Notes: a model not told the origin generated them from the sequence alone. 64,000 nt of DNA from Streptomyces cinnamoneus (GCF_014650495.1 NZ_BMVB01000016.1:62001-126000); one strand, 5' to 3'. Positions 25,080 to 33,796 are shown, counted from the stretch's first letter. Program-made: numbers and translations.

Positions 25080-25733
25080 TCAGGCGCGCGCGGGGAGGGC
25101 CTCCATGGCCCTCTGGGTCACCTCGGCGACCTTGCCGAGCGCCGAGATCGTCACCACCAGGCCCTGGGCCTTGTAGTAGTCGATGATCGGCTCGGTCTCG
25201 CTGTGGTAGACCTCCAGCCGCTTGCGGACGGTCTCCTCGCTGTCGTCCTCGCGCTGGTACAGCTCGCCACCGCACGTGTCGCAGATGCCCTCCGTCGCCG
25301 GCGGGTTGTAGATCACGTGGAAGATGTGGCTGCTGTCCTTGCGGCACATCCGGCGGCCGGCGATCCGCTTGACGACCTCGTCCTCCGGGACCTCCAGGTC
25401 CAGGACGGCGTCGAGCCGCAGCCCGTCCGCCGTGAGGATCTCGTCCAGCGCCTCGGCCTGGGCCAGGTTGCGCGGGAAGCCGTCGAGCAGGAAGCCGTCG
25501 GCGGCGTCCGGCTGCTCCATGCGGTCCCGGGCCATCCCGATCGTGACCTCGTCCGGCACCAGCTGGCCGGCACGCATGTACTCCTGGGCCTTCTGGCCGA
25601 GCGGCGTGCCCTGGCTGATGTTCGCCCGGAAGAGGTCACCCGTCGAGATGTGCGGGATCGCGAGGTTCTTGGCGAGGTACGCGGCCTGCGTACCCTTGCC
25701 GGCGCCGGGCGGGCCGACGAGGACGATTCGCAT
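25080..25733 (-). CDS. adk: Adenylate kinase
   Basis: 217 residues, a long-type kinase with a zinc-finger-like lid. The P-loop is GPPGAGKGTQA. DGFPRN and LDLEVPEDEVVKRIAGR are family motifs. The lid has CRKDSSHIFHVIYNPP and CDTCGG, so metal binding is likely. ATG 25733 overlaps the secY stop by one base (TGATG), the usual secY-adk coupling. Confidence 0.97.
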   Translation of the reverse strand: MRIVLVGPPGAGKGTQAAYLAKNLAIPHISTGDLFRANISQGTPLGQKAQEYMRAGQLVPDEVTIGMARDRMEQPDAADGFLLDGFPRNLAQAEALDEILTADGLRLDAVLDLEVPEDEVVKRIAGRRMCRKDSSHIFHVIYNPPATEGICDTCGGELYQREDDSEETVRKRLEVYHSETEPIIDYYKAQGLVVTISALGKVAEVTQRAMEALPARA

Positions 25734-27046
25734 CAGCGGAGGAACCCTTCGTAGTTGCGCTGCTGAAGCTGGCTCTCGATCTGCTTCACAGTCTCCAGAC
25801 CGACACCCACGATGATCAGGATGCTGGTTCCCCCGAACGGGAAGTTCTGGTTTGCGTTGAGTGTGACCAGTGCCACCGTGGGCACCAGGGCGATCAGCCC
25901 CAGATAGAGCGAGCCGGGCCACGTGATGCGGTTCAGCACGTAGCTCAAGTACTCCGCGGTGGGACGACCAGCCCGGATGCCCGGAATGAATCCACCATAC
26001 TTCTTCATATTGTCGGCAACTTCTTCGGGGTTGAAGGAGATGGCGACGTAGAAGAAGGCGAAGAAAACGATCAGCAGGAAGTACGTGACCATGTAGATCG
26101 GGTGGTCGCCCTTGACCAGGTTGGCCTGGACCCAGTTGGCCCAGTCCGCCTTGGAGCCGGTGAACTGCACGAGCAGCGCCGGGATGTAGAGCAGCGACGA
26201 GGCGAAGATGACCGGGATCACACCGGCCTGGTTCACCTTCAGCGGGATGTAGGTGGACGTACCGCCGTAGGAACGGCGGCCGATCATGCGCTTCGCGTAC
26301 TGGACCGGGATGCGGCGCTGGGCCTGCTCCACGAAGACGACCAGTGCGACCATCGCCAGACCGCAGAGGATCACCAGGCTGAACTCCAGCCAGCCGCCCA
26401 TCAGCTTGCCCTGCATCTTGATCGCCCACAGGGCGCTCGGGAAGCCGGCCGCGATGGACGTGAACATCAGGATCGACATGCCGTTGCCGATGCCGCGGTC
26501 GGTGATCAGCTCACCGAGCCACATGATGATCGACGTGCCCGCGGTCATCGTGATGACCATGACGACCGTGGTGAAGATCGACTGGTTGGGCACGATCTGG
26601 TTGCCGACCGTGCAGTTGCCGAAGAGCGCACCGCTGCGTGCGGTGGCCACGAGGCCGGTGCCCTGGAGCACCGCGAGCGCGACGGTCAGGTAGCGGGTGT
26701 ACTGGGTGATCTTGGTCTGACCGGACTGACCCTCCTTCTTGAGGGCTTCGAGTCTCGGAATGACGACGGTGAGAAGCTGAAGGATGATGCTCGCCGTGAT
26801 GTACGGCATGATCCCCAGCGCGAAGATCGTGATCTGCAGCAGCGCACCACCGCTGAACATGTTCACGAGGCCGAAAAGGCCCATCCCGCTCTTGGCCTGG
26901 TCCATGCACGTCTGGACGTTGCGGTAGTCGACGCCGGGCACGGGCACGTGTGCCCCGAGCCGGAAGAGGACCATGATGCCCAGCGTGAACAGCAGCTTCT
27001 TGCGCAGGTCGGGCGTCTTGAACGCCCGGGCGAACGCGGTGAGCAC
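25733..27046 (-). CDS. secY: Preprotein translocase subunit SecY
   Basis: 437 residues with ten predicted membrane helices; the core channel of Sec export. FRLGAHVPVPGVD, the plug-region segment GLFGLVNMFSGGALLQITIFALGIMP (in part) and GIRAGRPTAEYL are SecY signatures. GTG 27046 has AGGAGG. The frame is open upstream but not SecY-like. 203 bp downstream of rplO, across a hairpin, so it probably has its own promoter. Confidence 0.97.
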   Translation of the reverse strand: MLTAFARAFKTPDLRKKLLFTLGIMVLFRLGAHVPVPGVDYRNVQTCMDQAKSGMGLFGLVNMFSGGALLQITIFALGIMPYITASIILQLLTVVIPRLEALKKEGQSGQTKITQYTRYLTVALAVLQGTGLVATARSGALFGNCTVGNQIVPNQSIFTTVVMVITMTAGTSIIMWLGELITDRGIGNGMSILMFTSIAAGFPSALWAIKMQGKLMGGWLEFSLVILCGLAMVALVVFVEQAQRRIPVQYAKRMIGRRSYGGTSTYIPLKVNQAGVIPVIFASSLLYIPALLVQFTGSKADWANWVQANLVKGDHPIYMVTYFLLIVFFAFFYVAISFNPEEVADNMKKYGGFIPGIRAGRPTAEYLSYVLNRITWPGSLYLGLIALVPTVALVTLNANQNFPFGGTSILIIVGVGLETVKQIESQLQQRNYEGFLR

Positions 27047-27200
27047 GGTGCCTCCTGCGCCCCCCACGTGGCTACGTGAGAGGTGACGGTCTTGAGGATC
27101 GACGAATACGTAGTCAGTCAAAATCCGCACGGACACAGGCCGCGCGGAGATTAGCAGTGCACGCCACCTTACCGGCGACCGTGCCCCCCTTGGAACGACC

Positions 27201-27234
27201 AACCGGGGATGCCCCTTTTGGGACATCCCCGGTT
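27201..27234 (-). terminator. Hairpin between rplO and secY
   Basis: An 11-bp stem AACCGGGGATG/CATCCCCGGTT with an inner CCC/GGG pair around TTTT, 15 bases past rplO. The final AACC/GGTT pairs make it resemble a factor-independent terminator. Confidence 0.8.
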
Positions 27235-27249
27235 GTCAGATCAACGAGC

Positions 27250-27705
27250 TCAGATGAGCTCGGTGACGGTGCCGCCTGCGGCGGCAATCTTCTCCTGGGC
27301 GGAGGCGGAGACGGCGTCGACCGTCACCTGCAGCGCCACGGAGATCTCGCCCTGGCCAAGGACCTTGACGAGCTCGTTCTTGCGAACAGCGCCCTTGGCG
27401 ACCAGGTCGGCCACCGTGACCTCGCCACCCTGCGGGTAGAGCGCGGCCAGCTTGTCCAGGTTCACGACCTGGAACTGCTTGTGGGCAGGGTTCTTGAAGC
27501 CCTTGAGCTTCGGGAGACGCATGTGGAGGGGCATCTGCCCACCCTCGAAGCGCTCCGGAACCTGGTAACGGGCCTTCGTGCCCTTGGTACCACGACCTGC
27601 GGTCTTACCCTTGGACGCCTCACCACGACCGACACGGGTCTTGGCGGTCTTGGCGCCCGGGGCAGGACGGAGGTTGTGGACCTTCAGCGGGTTCTGCTCC
27701 GCCAT
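27250..27705 (-). CDS. rplO: 50S ribosomal protein L15
   Basis: 151 residues. The N-terminal RPAPGAKTAKTRVGRGEASK and GKTAGRGTKGTKAR are L15 signatures (the loop that enters the subunit core). The C-terminal KNELVKVLGQGEI and VDAVSASAQEKIAAAGG are typical. ATG 27705, one base after rpmD. Last r-protein of the spc group before secY. Confidence 0.97.
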   Translation of the reverse strand: MAEQNPLKVHNLRPAPGAKTAKTRVGRGEASKGKTAGRGTKGTKARYQVPERFEGGQMPLHMRLPKLKGFKNPAHKQFQVVNLDKLAALYPQGGEVTVADLVAKGAVRKNELVKVLGQGEISVALQVTVDAVSASAQEKIAAAGGTVTELI

Positions 27706-27706
27706 G

Positions 27707-27889
27707 TCAGTCGACCTCCTCAACCGTCACGAGGTGGCGGACGGTGTGCACCATGCCGCGGATCTCGGGACGGTCCTCCTTGACAACCACGTCGTTCAGG
27801 CGCTTGAGCCCGAGCGAACGAAGGGTGTCGCGGTGGTTCTGCTTGCTGCCGATGTAGGACTTAACCTGCGTGACCTTGAGGCGAGCCAT
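27707..27889 (-). CDS. rpmD: 50S ribosomal protein L30
   Basis: 60 residues: LKVTQVKSYIGSKQNHRDTL and GLKRLNDVVVKEDRPEIRG match the single-domain bacterial L30. ATG overlaps the rpsE stop by one base (TAATG). Confidence 0.97.
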   Translation of the reverse strand: MARLKVTQVKSYIGSKQNHRDTLRSLGLKRLNDVVVKEDRPEIRGMVHTVRHLVTVEEVD

Positions 27890-28491
27890 TACGCACCCGC
27901 CCCTGCACGCGCCCGCAGCAGTGCGGCGGGAGCGACGTCCTCAAGCGGCAGACCACGACGGGCGGCGATCTCCTCGGGACGCTGCAGTCCCTGGAGGGCC
28001 TCCACCGTGGCGTGCACGATGTTGATCGGGTTCGACGAACCGAGCGACTTCGACAGGATGTCGTGGACGCCGGCGCACTCGAGCACCGCACGCACCGGGC
28101 CACCGGCGATAACACCGGTACCGGGGGTGGCGGGCTTGAGCAGGACGACACCGGCCGCCTTCTCGCCCTGGATCGGGTGGGGGATGGTGCCCTGGATACG
28201 GGGGACCTTGAAGAAGTTCTTCTTGGCCTCTTCCACGCCCTTGGCGATGGCAGCCGGAACTTCCTTGGCCTTGCCGTAACCGACACCGACCGTGCCGTCA
28301 CCGTCGCCCACCACGACCAGCGCGGTGAAGCTGAAGCGGCGACCACCCTTGACAACCTTGGCGACGCGGTTGATCGCGACTACGCGCTCAACGTACGCGG
28401 TCTTCTCGGCGGCAGCGCCACCGTCGCGACCCTTCCGGTCCCGCCGCTCGCCGCCACCGGCACCGCTTCCGCGGCGCTGGGGTCCAGCCAT
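27889..28491 (-). CDS. rpsE: 30S ribosomal protein S5
   Basis: 200 residues. The S5 core has YVERVVAINRVAKVVKGGRR, VGYGKAKEVPAAI and GPVRAVLECAGV. A Gly/Arg-rich N-terminal extension (about 30 residues) is typical of Streptomyces, and there is an Ala/Arg tail. S5 takes part in decoding fidelity. ATG 28491; 46 bp after rplR. Confidence 0.97.
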   Translation of the reverse strand: MAGPQRRGSGAGGGERRDRKGRDGGAAAEKTAYVERVVAINRVAKVVKGGRRFSFTALVVVGDGDGTVGVGYGKAKEVPAAIAKGVEEAKKNFFKVPRIQGTIPHPIQGEKAAGVVLLKPATPGTGVIAGGPVRAVLECAGVHDILSKSLGSSNPINIVHATVEALQGLQRPEEIAARRGLPLEDVAPAALLRARAGAGA

Positions 28492-28537
28492 TGGATTTAC
28501 CTCTCTCTGTTACGTCCGCTAGCTCCGGAACCGGGGC

Positions 28538-28921
28538 TTAGAACTTCAGCCCGGCTTCGCGGGCGGCGTCCGCCAGAGCGGCAATGCGCCCGGCGTACTG
28601 GTTGCCACCGCGGTCGAACACGACGGCCTCGACACCGGCGGCCTTGGCACGCTCGGCCACCAGGGCGCCGACCTTCTTGGCCTGGGCGCTCTTGTCGCCC
28701 TCGCCACCACGGATCGACGCGTCCAGGTGCGACGCCGACGCCAGGGTGTGACCCTTGAGGTCGTCGATGACCTGAGCGGTGATACCGCGGTTGGAGCGCG
28801 TCACGACGAGACGCGGGCGCTCGGCCGTACCCGACATGTTCTTGCGGATGCGGATGTGGCGGCGCTGCTTGGCGGCGCGCTTGTAAGCATCGCCCTTGGC
28901 GATCTTCACACCGTATGCCAT
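28538..28921 (-). CDS. rplR: 50S ribosomal protein L18
   Basis: 127 residues; 5S rRNA-binding protein. RRHIRIRKNMSGTAERPRLV is the N-terminal signature and GGNQYAGRIAALADAAREAG the C-terminal one. It is three bases after rplF. Confidence 0.97.
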   Translation of the reverse strand: MAYGVKIAKGDAYKRAAKQRRHIRIRKNMSGTAERPRLVVTRSNRGITAQVIDDLKGHTLASASHLDASIRGGEGDKSAQAKKVGALVAERAKAAGVEAVVFDRGGNQYAGRIAALADAAREAGLKF

Positions 28922-28924
28922 GGC

Positions 28925-29464
28925 TTACTTACCAGCCTTTCCGACCTTGCGGCGGATGACCTCGCCCGCGTACTTCACGCCCTTGGCCTTGTAGGGGTCG
29001 GGCTTGCGAAGCTTGCGGATGTTGGCGGCAACCTCGCCGACCTTCTGCTTGTCGATGCCCTCGACACTGAGCTTGGTGGGCGACTCGACCTTGAAGGTGA
29101 TGCCCTCGGGGGCCTCGATCAGGATCGGGTGGCTGTAGCCCAGGGAGAACTCCAGGTTGGAGCCCTTCGCCTGGACGCGGTAACCGACACCGCTGATCTC
29201 AAGAGCCTTGCTGTAGCCCTGGGTCACGCCGGTGATCATGTTCGCCACCAGCGTGCGGGACAGGCCGTGCAGGGCCTTGTTCTGACGCTCGTCGTTGGGA
29301 CGGGTGACGTTCAGAACGCCGTCCTCGCCCTTGGCGATCTCGATGGGCGCGGAGATGGTCAGGTTCAGGGTGCCCTTGGGACCCTTCACCTGCACGTCAC
29401 GGCCATCGATGGTGACGTCCACACCAGCGGGAACCTGGATGGGCAGCTTGCCAATACGCGACAT
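28925..29464 (-). CDS. rplF: 50S ribosomal protein L6
   Basis: 179 residues, the two-fold-repeat L6. MSRIGKLPIQVPAGVDV at the start and RKPDPYKAKGVKYAGE near the end are signatures. ATG 29464; spc-operon order. Confidence 0.98.
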   Translation of the reverse strand: MSRIGKLPIQVPAGVDVTIDGRDVQVKGPKGTLNLTISAPIEIAKGEDGVLNVTRPNDERQNKALHGLSRTLVANMITGVTQGYSKALEISGVGYRVQAKGSNLEFSLGYSHPILIEAPEGITFKVESPTKLSVEGIDKQKVGEVAANIRKLRKPDPYKAKGVKYAGEVIRRKVGKAGK

Positions 29465-29485
29465 TAGCTTTTCCTCCGTTCCCGA

Positions 29486-29884
29486 TTACCAGACGTAGGC
29501 GAGGACTTCCCCACCCACGCCCTTCTTGCTGGCCTGCTGGCCGGTCAGGAGACCGTGGGACGTGGAGATGATCGCCACGCCCAGGCCGCCGAGGACCTTC
29601 GGCAGGTTGGTGGACTTTGCGTAGACCCGGAGGCCCGGCTTCGAAATCCGCTTGATGCCCGCGATGGAGCGCTCACGGTTCGGACCGAACTTCAGGTCGA
29701 TGACGAGGGACTTGCCGACCTCGGCGTCCTCGACCTTCCAGCCGGCGATGTAGCCCTCCTGCTGCAGGATCTCGGCGATGTGCGCCTTGATCTTGCTGTG
29801 GGGCATGGCCACGGAGTCGTGGTAAGCCGAGTTCGCGTTCCGCAGACGGGTCAGCATGTCTGCGATCGGATCGGTCATGGTCAT
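29486..29884 (-). CDS. rpsH: 30S ribosomal protein S8
   Basis: 132 residues. DPIADMLTRLRNANSAYHDS and the C-terminal GLGVAIISTSHGLLTGQQA are S8 signatures. S8 is the classical spc translational repressor in enteric bacteria; no such site can be seen here. ATG 29884 is preceded by a GAAGG RBS; a longer frame upstream is intergenic. Confidence 0.97.
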   Translation of the reverse strand: MTMTDPIADMLTRLRNANSAYHDSVAMPHSKIKAHIAEILQQEGYIAGWKVEDAEVGKSLVIDLKFGPNRERSIAGIKRISKPGLRVYAKSTNLPKVLGGLGVAIISTSHGLLTGQQASKKGVGGEVLAYVW

Positions 29885-30093
29885 GTTTGGCCTTCGGCCT
29901 CTCTCGCCGGGGTTTCCTATGTGCGCCATCCCTCTCCCCGAACTGAGTCGGAGCGGGTGCGGCGCGGGGACCTACGGCGTAGTAAGACGGTCATGGGCGG
30001 CGGGCGCCCAACCCTTCAACTCTACGCGAGTGAAGGACTGGGCCCCACCGTCCTTGATGCTTACCGAGAGCCCTGGTCAACCCAAGTGGGTTG

Positions 30094-30279
30094 TTACCAG
30101 GAGCTCTTGGTCACGCCCGGCAGCTCGCCACGGTGAGCCATCTCACGAAGGCACACGCGGCAGAGGCCGAACTTGCGGTACACGGAGTGCGGACGGCCGC
30201 AGCGGTTGCAACGGGTGTACGCACGGACCGCGAACTTGGGCTTGCGCGCGGCCTTCGCGATCAGAGACTTCTTCGCCAT
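30094..30279 (-). CDS. rpsN: 30S ribosomal protein S14, zinc type
   Basis: 61 residues, the short type-Z S14. CNRCGRPHSVYRKFGLCRVC carries the CxxC...CxxC zinc ribbon. Many Streptomyces also carry a zinc-free S14 paralogue elsewhere, used in zinc limitation. ATG 30279, five bases after rplE. The 209 bp to rpsH hold no gene. Confidence 0.97.
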   Translation of the reverse strand: MAKKSLIAKAARKPKFAVRAYTRCNRCGRPHSVYRKFGLCRVCLREMAHRGELPGVTKSSW

Positions 30280-30284
30280 CTCGG

Positions 30285-30845
30285 TCACGCCTCCTTGAAG
30301 GGGAAGCCGAGGTGACGAAGGAGGGCACGGCCCTCGTCGTCGTTGGTCGCCGTGGTCACCACGGTGATGTCCATACCCCGGACACGGTCGATCTTGTCCT
30401 GGTCGATCTCGTGGAACATGACCTGCTCCGTGAGACCGAAGGTGTAGTTGCCCCGACCGTCGAACTGCTTCGGGGACAGACCACGGAAGTCGCGGATGCG
30501 CGGGAGCGCGAGCGACAGGGTGCGGTCCAGGAACTCCCACATGCGGTCACCACGGAGGGTGACGTGGGCGCCGATCGGCTGGCCCTCACGCAGCTTGAAC
30601 TGCGCGATGGACTTGCGAGCCTTGGTGACGGCGGGCTTCTGGCCGGTGATCGTGGTGAGGTCGCGGATGGCGCCCTCGATCAGCTTGGAGTCGCGGGCGG
30701 CGTCGCCCACACCCATGTTGACCACGATCTTGGTCAGGCCGGGAACCTGCATGATGTTCTCGTAGGAGAACTCCTCACGCAGCTTGCCGACGATCTCTTC
30801 GCGGTAGCGCAGCTTGAGACGCGGCGCGTTGGTGGTGGCAGTCAT
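30285..30845 (-). CDS. rplE: 50S ribosomal protein L5
   Basis: 186 residues; 5S rRNA- and P-tRNA-contacting L5. ENIMQVPGLTKIVVNMGVGD and GQKPAVTKARKSIAQFKLRE are signatures. It overlaps rplX by one base (TGATG-type coupling). Confidence 0.98.
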   Translation of the reverse strand: MTATTNAPRLKLRYREEIVGKLREEFSYENIMQVPGLTKIVVNMGVGDAARDSKLIEGAIRDLTTITGQKPAVTKARKSIAQFKLREGQPIGAHVTLRGDRMWEFLDRTLSLALPRIRDFRGLSPKQFDGRGNYTFGLTEQVMFHEIDQDKIDRVRGMDITVVTTATNDDEGRALLRHLGFPFKEA

Positions 30846-31168
30846 CAGATGTCCTCACCGGTGCGCTTGGCAACGCGGATCTTGTTGCCGTTCTCGTCGA
30901 AGCGGTAACCGACTCGCGTGACGACCTTCTTGCCGTCCTTCTCCACGACGAGCTGAACGTTGCTCACGTGGATGGGGGCCTCGGTCGTGACGATGCCGCC
31001 GGTCTGCGAACCACGAGCGGTCTGGCCGGCCTTGGTGTGCTTCTTGACCCGGTTGACACCCTCGACGAGGACGCGGTTCTCGCTGGGCATGGCCACGATG
31101 ACCTTGCCCTGCTTGCCCTTGTCCTTACCGGTGATGACCTGAACCAGGTCGCCCTTCTTGATCTTCAT
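30845..31168 (-). CDS. rplX: 50S ribosomal protein L24
   Basis: 107 residues. The KOW motif is KKGDLVQVITGKDKGKQGKV, and EGVNRVKKHTKAGQ follows. ATG 31168, three bases after rplN. Confidence 0.98.
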   Translation of the reverse strand: MKIKKGDLVQVITGKDKGKQGKVIVAMPSENRVLVEGVNRVKKHTKAGQTARGSQTGGIVTTEAPIHVSNVQLVVEKDGKKVVTRVGYRFDENGNKIRVAKRTGEDI

Positions 31169-31171
31169 CGG

Positions 31172-31540
31172 TTACAGCACCTCCGGCGCGAGCGAGACGA
31201 TCTTCATGAACTTCTTCTCGCGCAGCTCTCGGCCCACGGGGCCGAAGATACGGGTGCCGCGGGGGTCACCGTCGTTCTTGAGGATGACGGCCGCGTTCTC
31301 GTCGAAGCGGATGTACGAGCCGTCCGGACGGCGGCGCTCCTTGACGGTGCGAACGATGACGGCCTTGACGACGTCACCCTTCTTCACGTTGCCGCCGGGG
31401 ATCGCGTCCTTCACGGTGGCGACGATGACGTCACCGATGCCCGCGTAGCGGCGACCCGAGCCACCGAGAACACGGATGCAAAGGATCTCCTTGGCACCAG
31501 TGTTGTCGGCGACGCGAAGTCGCGACTCCTGCTGGATCAC
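31172..31540 (-). CDS. rplN: 50S ribosomal protein L14
   Basis: 122 residues. MIQQESRLRVADNTGAKEIL and RIFGPVGRELREKKFMKIVS are L14 signatures. The start follows a 118-base gap after rpsQ that holds a long hairpin and a palindrome, unlike the tight spacing elsewhere in the operon. Confidence 0.98.
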   Translation of the reverse strand: MIQQESRLRVADNTGAKEILCIRVLGGSGRRYAGIGDVIVATVKDAIPGGNVKKGDVVKAVIVRTVKERRRPDGSYIRFDENAAVILKNDGDPRGTRIFGPVGRELREKKFMKIVSLAPEVL

Positions 31541-31568
31541 GTCTATCTCCTGATCGTCTGCCGGTTCC

Positions 31569-31618
31569 CGGCGGGGGCCCCGACGCTTCCTTCCGGAAGC
31601 GGCGGGAGCCCCGCGCCG
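31569..31618 (-). other. Long imperfect hairpin in the rpsQ-rplN gap
   Basis: Arms CGGCGGGGGCCCC...CGCTTCC and GGAAGCG...GAGCCCCGCGCCG pair over about 20 bp with small bulges around loop TTCC. Possible attenuator, mRNA processing or stability site. Confidence 0.6.
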
Positions 31619-31637
31619 AGCCTGGCGGAACTAGCCC

Positions 31638-31653
31638 GAGGGGAATTCCCCTC
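31638..31653. repeat. 16-bp perfect palindrome just after rpsQ
   Basis: GAGGGGAATTCCCCTC, five bases past the rpsQ stop and with no loop. It could be a protein-binding dyad rather than an RNA stem. Confidence 0.7.
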
Positions 31654-31658
31654 AGGAA

Positions 31659-31940
31659 TTACTTGGCCTTCTCGAGGATCTCGACGACGCGCCAGCGCTT
31701 GGACGCCGACAGCGGACGCGTCTCCATCAGGAGGACGCGGTCGCCGACGCCGGCAGCGTTCTGCTCGTCGTGCGCCTTGAGCTTGTTCGTACGGCGGATG
31801 ACCTTGCCGTACAGCGCGTGCTTGACGCGGTCCTCGACGGCGACGACGACGGTCTTGTCCATCTTGTCGCTGACGACGAGACCCTCACGGGTCTTGCGGA
31901 AACCGCGCTCGTTCGTCTCAGTCACATTCTTCTCGCTCAT
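31659..31940 (-). CDS. rpsQ: 30S ribosomal protein S17
   Basis: 93 residues. KTREGLVVSDKMDKTVVVAV, KVIRRTNKLKAHDEQN and ETRPLSASKRWRVVEILEKA are S17 signatures. ATG overlaps the rpmC stop by one base. Confidence 0.98.
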   Translation of the reverse strand: MSEKNVTETNERGFRKTREGLVVSDKMDKTVVVAVEDRVKHALYGKVIRRTNKLKAHDEQNAAGVGDRVLLMETRPLSASKRWRVVEILEKAK

Positions 31941-32164
31941 CAGGCGCTCTCCACCGTCTCGATGCCCAGCTCACGCTCGCGCATCAGGGTGTAGATCCGG
32001 GCGATGTCCTTACGGACGGACTTGAGCCGACCGTGGTTCTCAAGCTGCCCGGTCGCCGCCTGGAAGCGGAGGTTGAACAGCTCTTCCTTGGCCTCACGGA
32101 GCTTCGCGACGAGGTCCTCGTCGTTCAGCTCACGCAGCTCGGTCGCCTTGATACCAGCGGCCAT
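31940..32164 (-). CDS. rpmC: 50S ribosomal protein L29
   Basis: 74 residues. ATELRELNDEDLVAKLREAK and the HGRLKSVRKDIARIYTLMRE helix are L29 signatures. ATG 32164 overlaps the rplP stop (TGATG); a GTG one codon upstream is less likely. Confidence 0.97.
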   Translation of the reverse strand: MAAGIKATELRELNDEDLVAKLREAKEELFNLRFQAATGQLENHGRLKSVRKDIARIYTLMRERELGIETVESA

Positions 32165-32583
32165 CACGACTCACCTGCCTCGCGCCGAACAATGCGGCAC
32201 TTCATCGGAAGCTTGTGAGCGGCGCGGGTCAGCGCCTCACGAGCGACCTTTTCGTTCGGGAAAGACAGCTCGAACATCACCCGACCGGGCTTGACGTTCG
32301 CGATCCACCACTCCGGAGAACCCTTACCGGAACCCATGCGGGTCTCGGCCGGCTTCTTCGTCAGCGGACGGTCCGGGTAGATGTTGATCCACACCTTGCC
32401 GCCACGCTTGATGTGACGGGTCATGGCGATACGAGCGGACTCGATCTGCCGGTTCGTCACGTAGGCCGGGGTCAGGGCCTGGATGCCGTACTCACCGAAG
32501 GCGAGCTCGGTGCCACCCTTGGCCATGCCGTTCCGCTTGGGGTGGTGCTGCTTGCGGTGCTTGACCCTGCGAGGGATCAGCAT
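32164..32583 (-). CDS. rplP: 50S ribosomal protein L16
   Basis: 139 residues. MLIPRRVKHRKQHHPKRNGM, VTNRQIESARIAMTRHIKRG and GSGKGSPEWWIANVKPGRVM are L16 signatures. Five bases after rpsC. Confidence 0.98.
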   Translation of the reverse strand: MLIPRRVKHRKQHHPKRNGMAKGGTELAFGEYGIQALTPAYVTNRQIESARIAMTRHIKRGGKVWINIYPDRPLTKKPAETRMGSGKGSPEWWIANVKPGRVMFELSFPNEKVAREALTRAAHKLPMKCRIVRREAGES

Positions 32584-32588
32584 GTCGG

Positions 32589-33407
32589 TCAGGCCTCCGT
32601 TCCGGTGGACTCAGCCGGAGCAGCGGTGGCCTCGGCCTTGGGGGCCTCGGCAGCCTGCTGCGGCTTGCGGCCGCGGCCGCCACGCTCGCCACCACGGCCA
32701 CCACGGGCCGGGCGGTCGCCGGCGCCACGGGACGGGCGGTTGCCCGCACGCGCAGCGGCGTTCTCGGCGCGGACCTCGGCGATGTTCTTGACGTCGCCCT
32801 TGTAGATCCAGACCTTCACGCCGATGCGGCCGAAGGTGGTCTTGGCCTCGAAGAAGCCGTAGTCGACGTTCGCGCGGAGCGTGTGCAGGGGCACACGGCC
32901 CTCGCGGTAGAACTCCGAGCGGGACATCTCGGCGCCGCCGAGACGGCCACCGCACTGGATCTTGATGCCCTTGGCGCCGGCCTTCATCGTCGACTGCATG
33001 CTCTTACGCATGGCGCGACGGAAGGAGACGCGGGAGGACAGCTGCTCGGCGACGGCCTGGGCCACCAGCTGAGCGTCGACCTCGGGGTTCTTGACCTCGA
33101 GGATGTTCAGCTGGACCTGCTTGCCGGTCAGCTTCTCCAGCTCGCCACGGATGCGGTCGGCCTCGGCGCCACGGCGGCCGATGACGATGCCCGGGCGGGC
33201 GGTGTGGATGTCAACGCGGACGCGGTCGCGGGTGCGCTCGATCTCAACCTTCGAGATACCGGCGCGCTCCATGCCCTTCGTCATCATGCGACGAATGGCA
33301 ACGTCTTCCTTGACGTAGTCCTTGTACAGCTTGTCGGCGTACCAGCGGGACTTGAAGTCCGTGGTGATGCCGAGCCGGAACCCGTGCGGGTTAACCTTCT
33401 GGCCCAT
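32589..33407 (-). CDS. rpsC: 30S ribosomal protein S3
   Basis: 272 residues. The KH domain is near RPGIVIGRRGAEADRIRGEL, and the C-terminal half has KGIKIQCGGRLGGAEMSR. After about residue 215 there is a Gly/Arg-rich tail (GGRGGERGGRGRKPQQ) and an Ala/Glu end typical of Streptomyces. It overlaps rplV by one base. Confidence 0.98.
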   Translation of the reverse strand: MGQKVNPHGFRLGITTDFKSRWYADKLYKDYVKEDVAIRRMMTKGMERAGISKVEIERTRDRVRVDIHTARPGIVIGRRGAEADRIRGELEKLTGKQVQLNILEVKNPEVDAQLVAQAVAEQLSSRVSFRRAMRKSMQSTMKAGAKGIKIQCGGRLGGAEMSRSEFYREGRVPLHTLRANVDYGFFEAKTTFGRIGVKVWIYKGDVKNIAEVRAENAAARAGNRPSRGAGDRPARGGRGGERGGRGRKPQQAAEAPKAEATAAPAESTGTEA

Positions 33408-33754
33408 TACCGGGTTCCTTCCTTGCTGCTGACGACCACGGTGATGTGGCTGGTCCGCTTGCGGATCCGGTAGGCACGGCCCTGAGCACGCGGACGGAAC
33501 CGCTTCAGGGTCGGGCCCTCGTCCACGAACGCCTCGCTGATGTACAGCGACGAAGCGTCCGTGTGGTCGTAGTTGTGCGCGGCGTTGGCAATGGCGCTGT
33601 CCAGCACCTTGCCCACCGGCACGCTCGCGGCCTGCGGGGCGAAACGCAGGACCGCCTGAGCCTCCGTGGCATCCATGCCACGGATGAGGTCCACCACGCG
33701 GCGGGCCTTCATGGGCGTGACGCGGATGTACCGCGCCTGGGCCCTGGCTTCCAT
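33407..33754 (-). CDS. rplV: 50S ribosomal protein L22
   Basis: 115 residues. ARYIRVTPMKARRVVDLIRG and KRFRPRAQGRAYRIRKRTSH are L22 signatures (the second is the exit-tunnel hairpin). ATG 33754 with GAAGGGA is preferred over an upstream ATG at 33778 that has no RBS. Confidence 0.97.
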   Translation of the reverse strand: MEARAQARYIRVTPMKARRVVDLIRGMDATEAQAVLRFAPQAASVPVGKVLDSAIANAAHNYDHTDASSLYISEAFVDEGPTLKRFRPRAQGRAYRIRKRTSHITVVVSSKEGTR

Positions 33755-33796
33755 GGTTGTCCCTTCGGTGTCAGTCATAGTCGTTCACACCCCGCC

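Noticed and set aside
27101..27130. TTGACT upstream of secY as a promoter
   Set aside because: No acceptable -10 at 16-19 bp spacing; the secY promoter position remains unknown.
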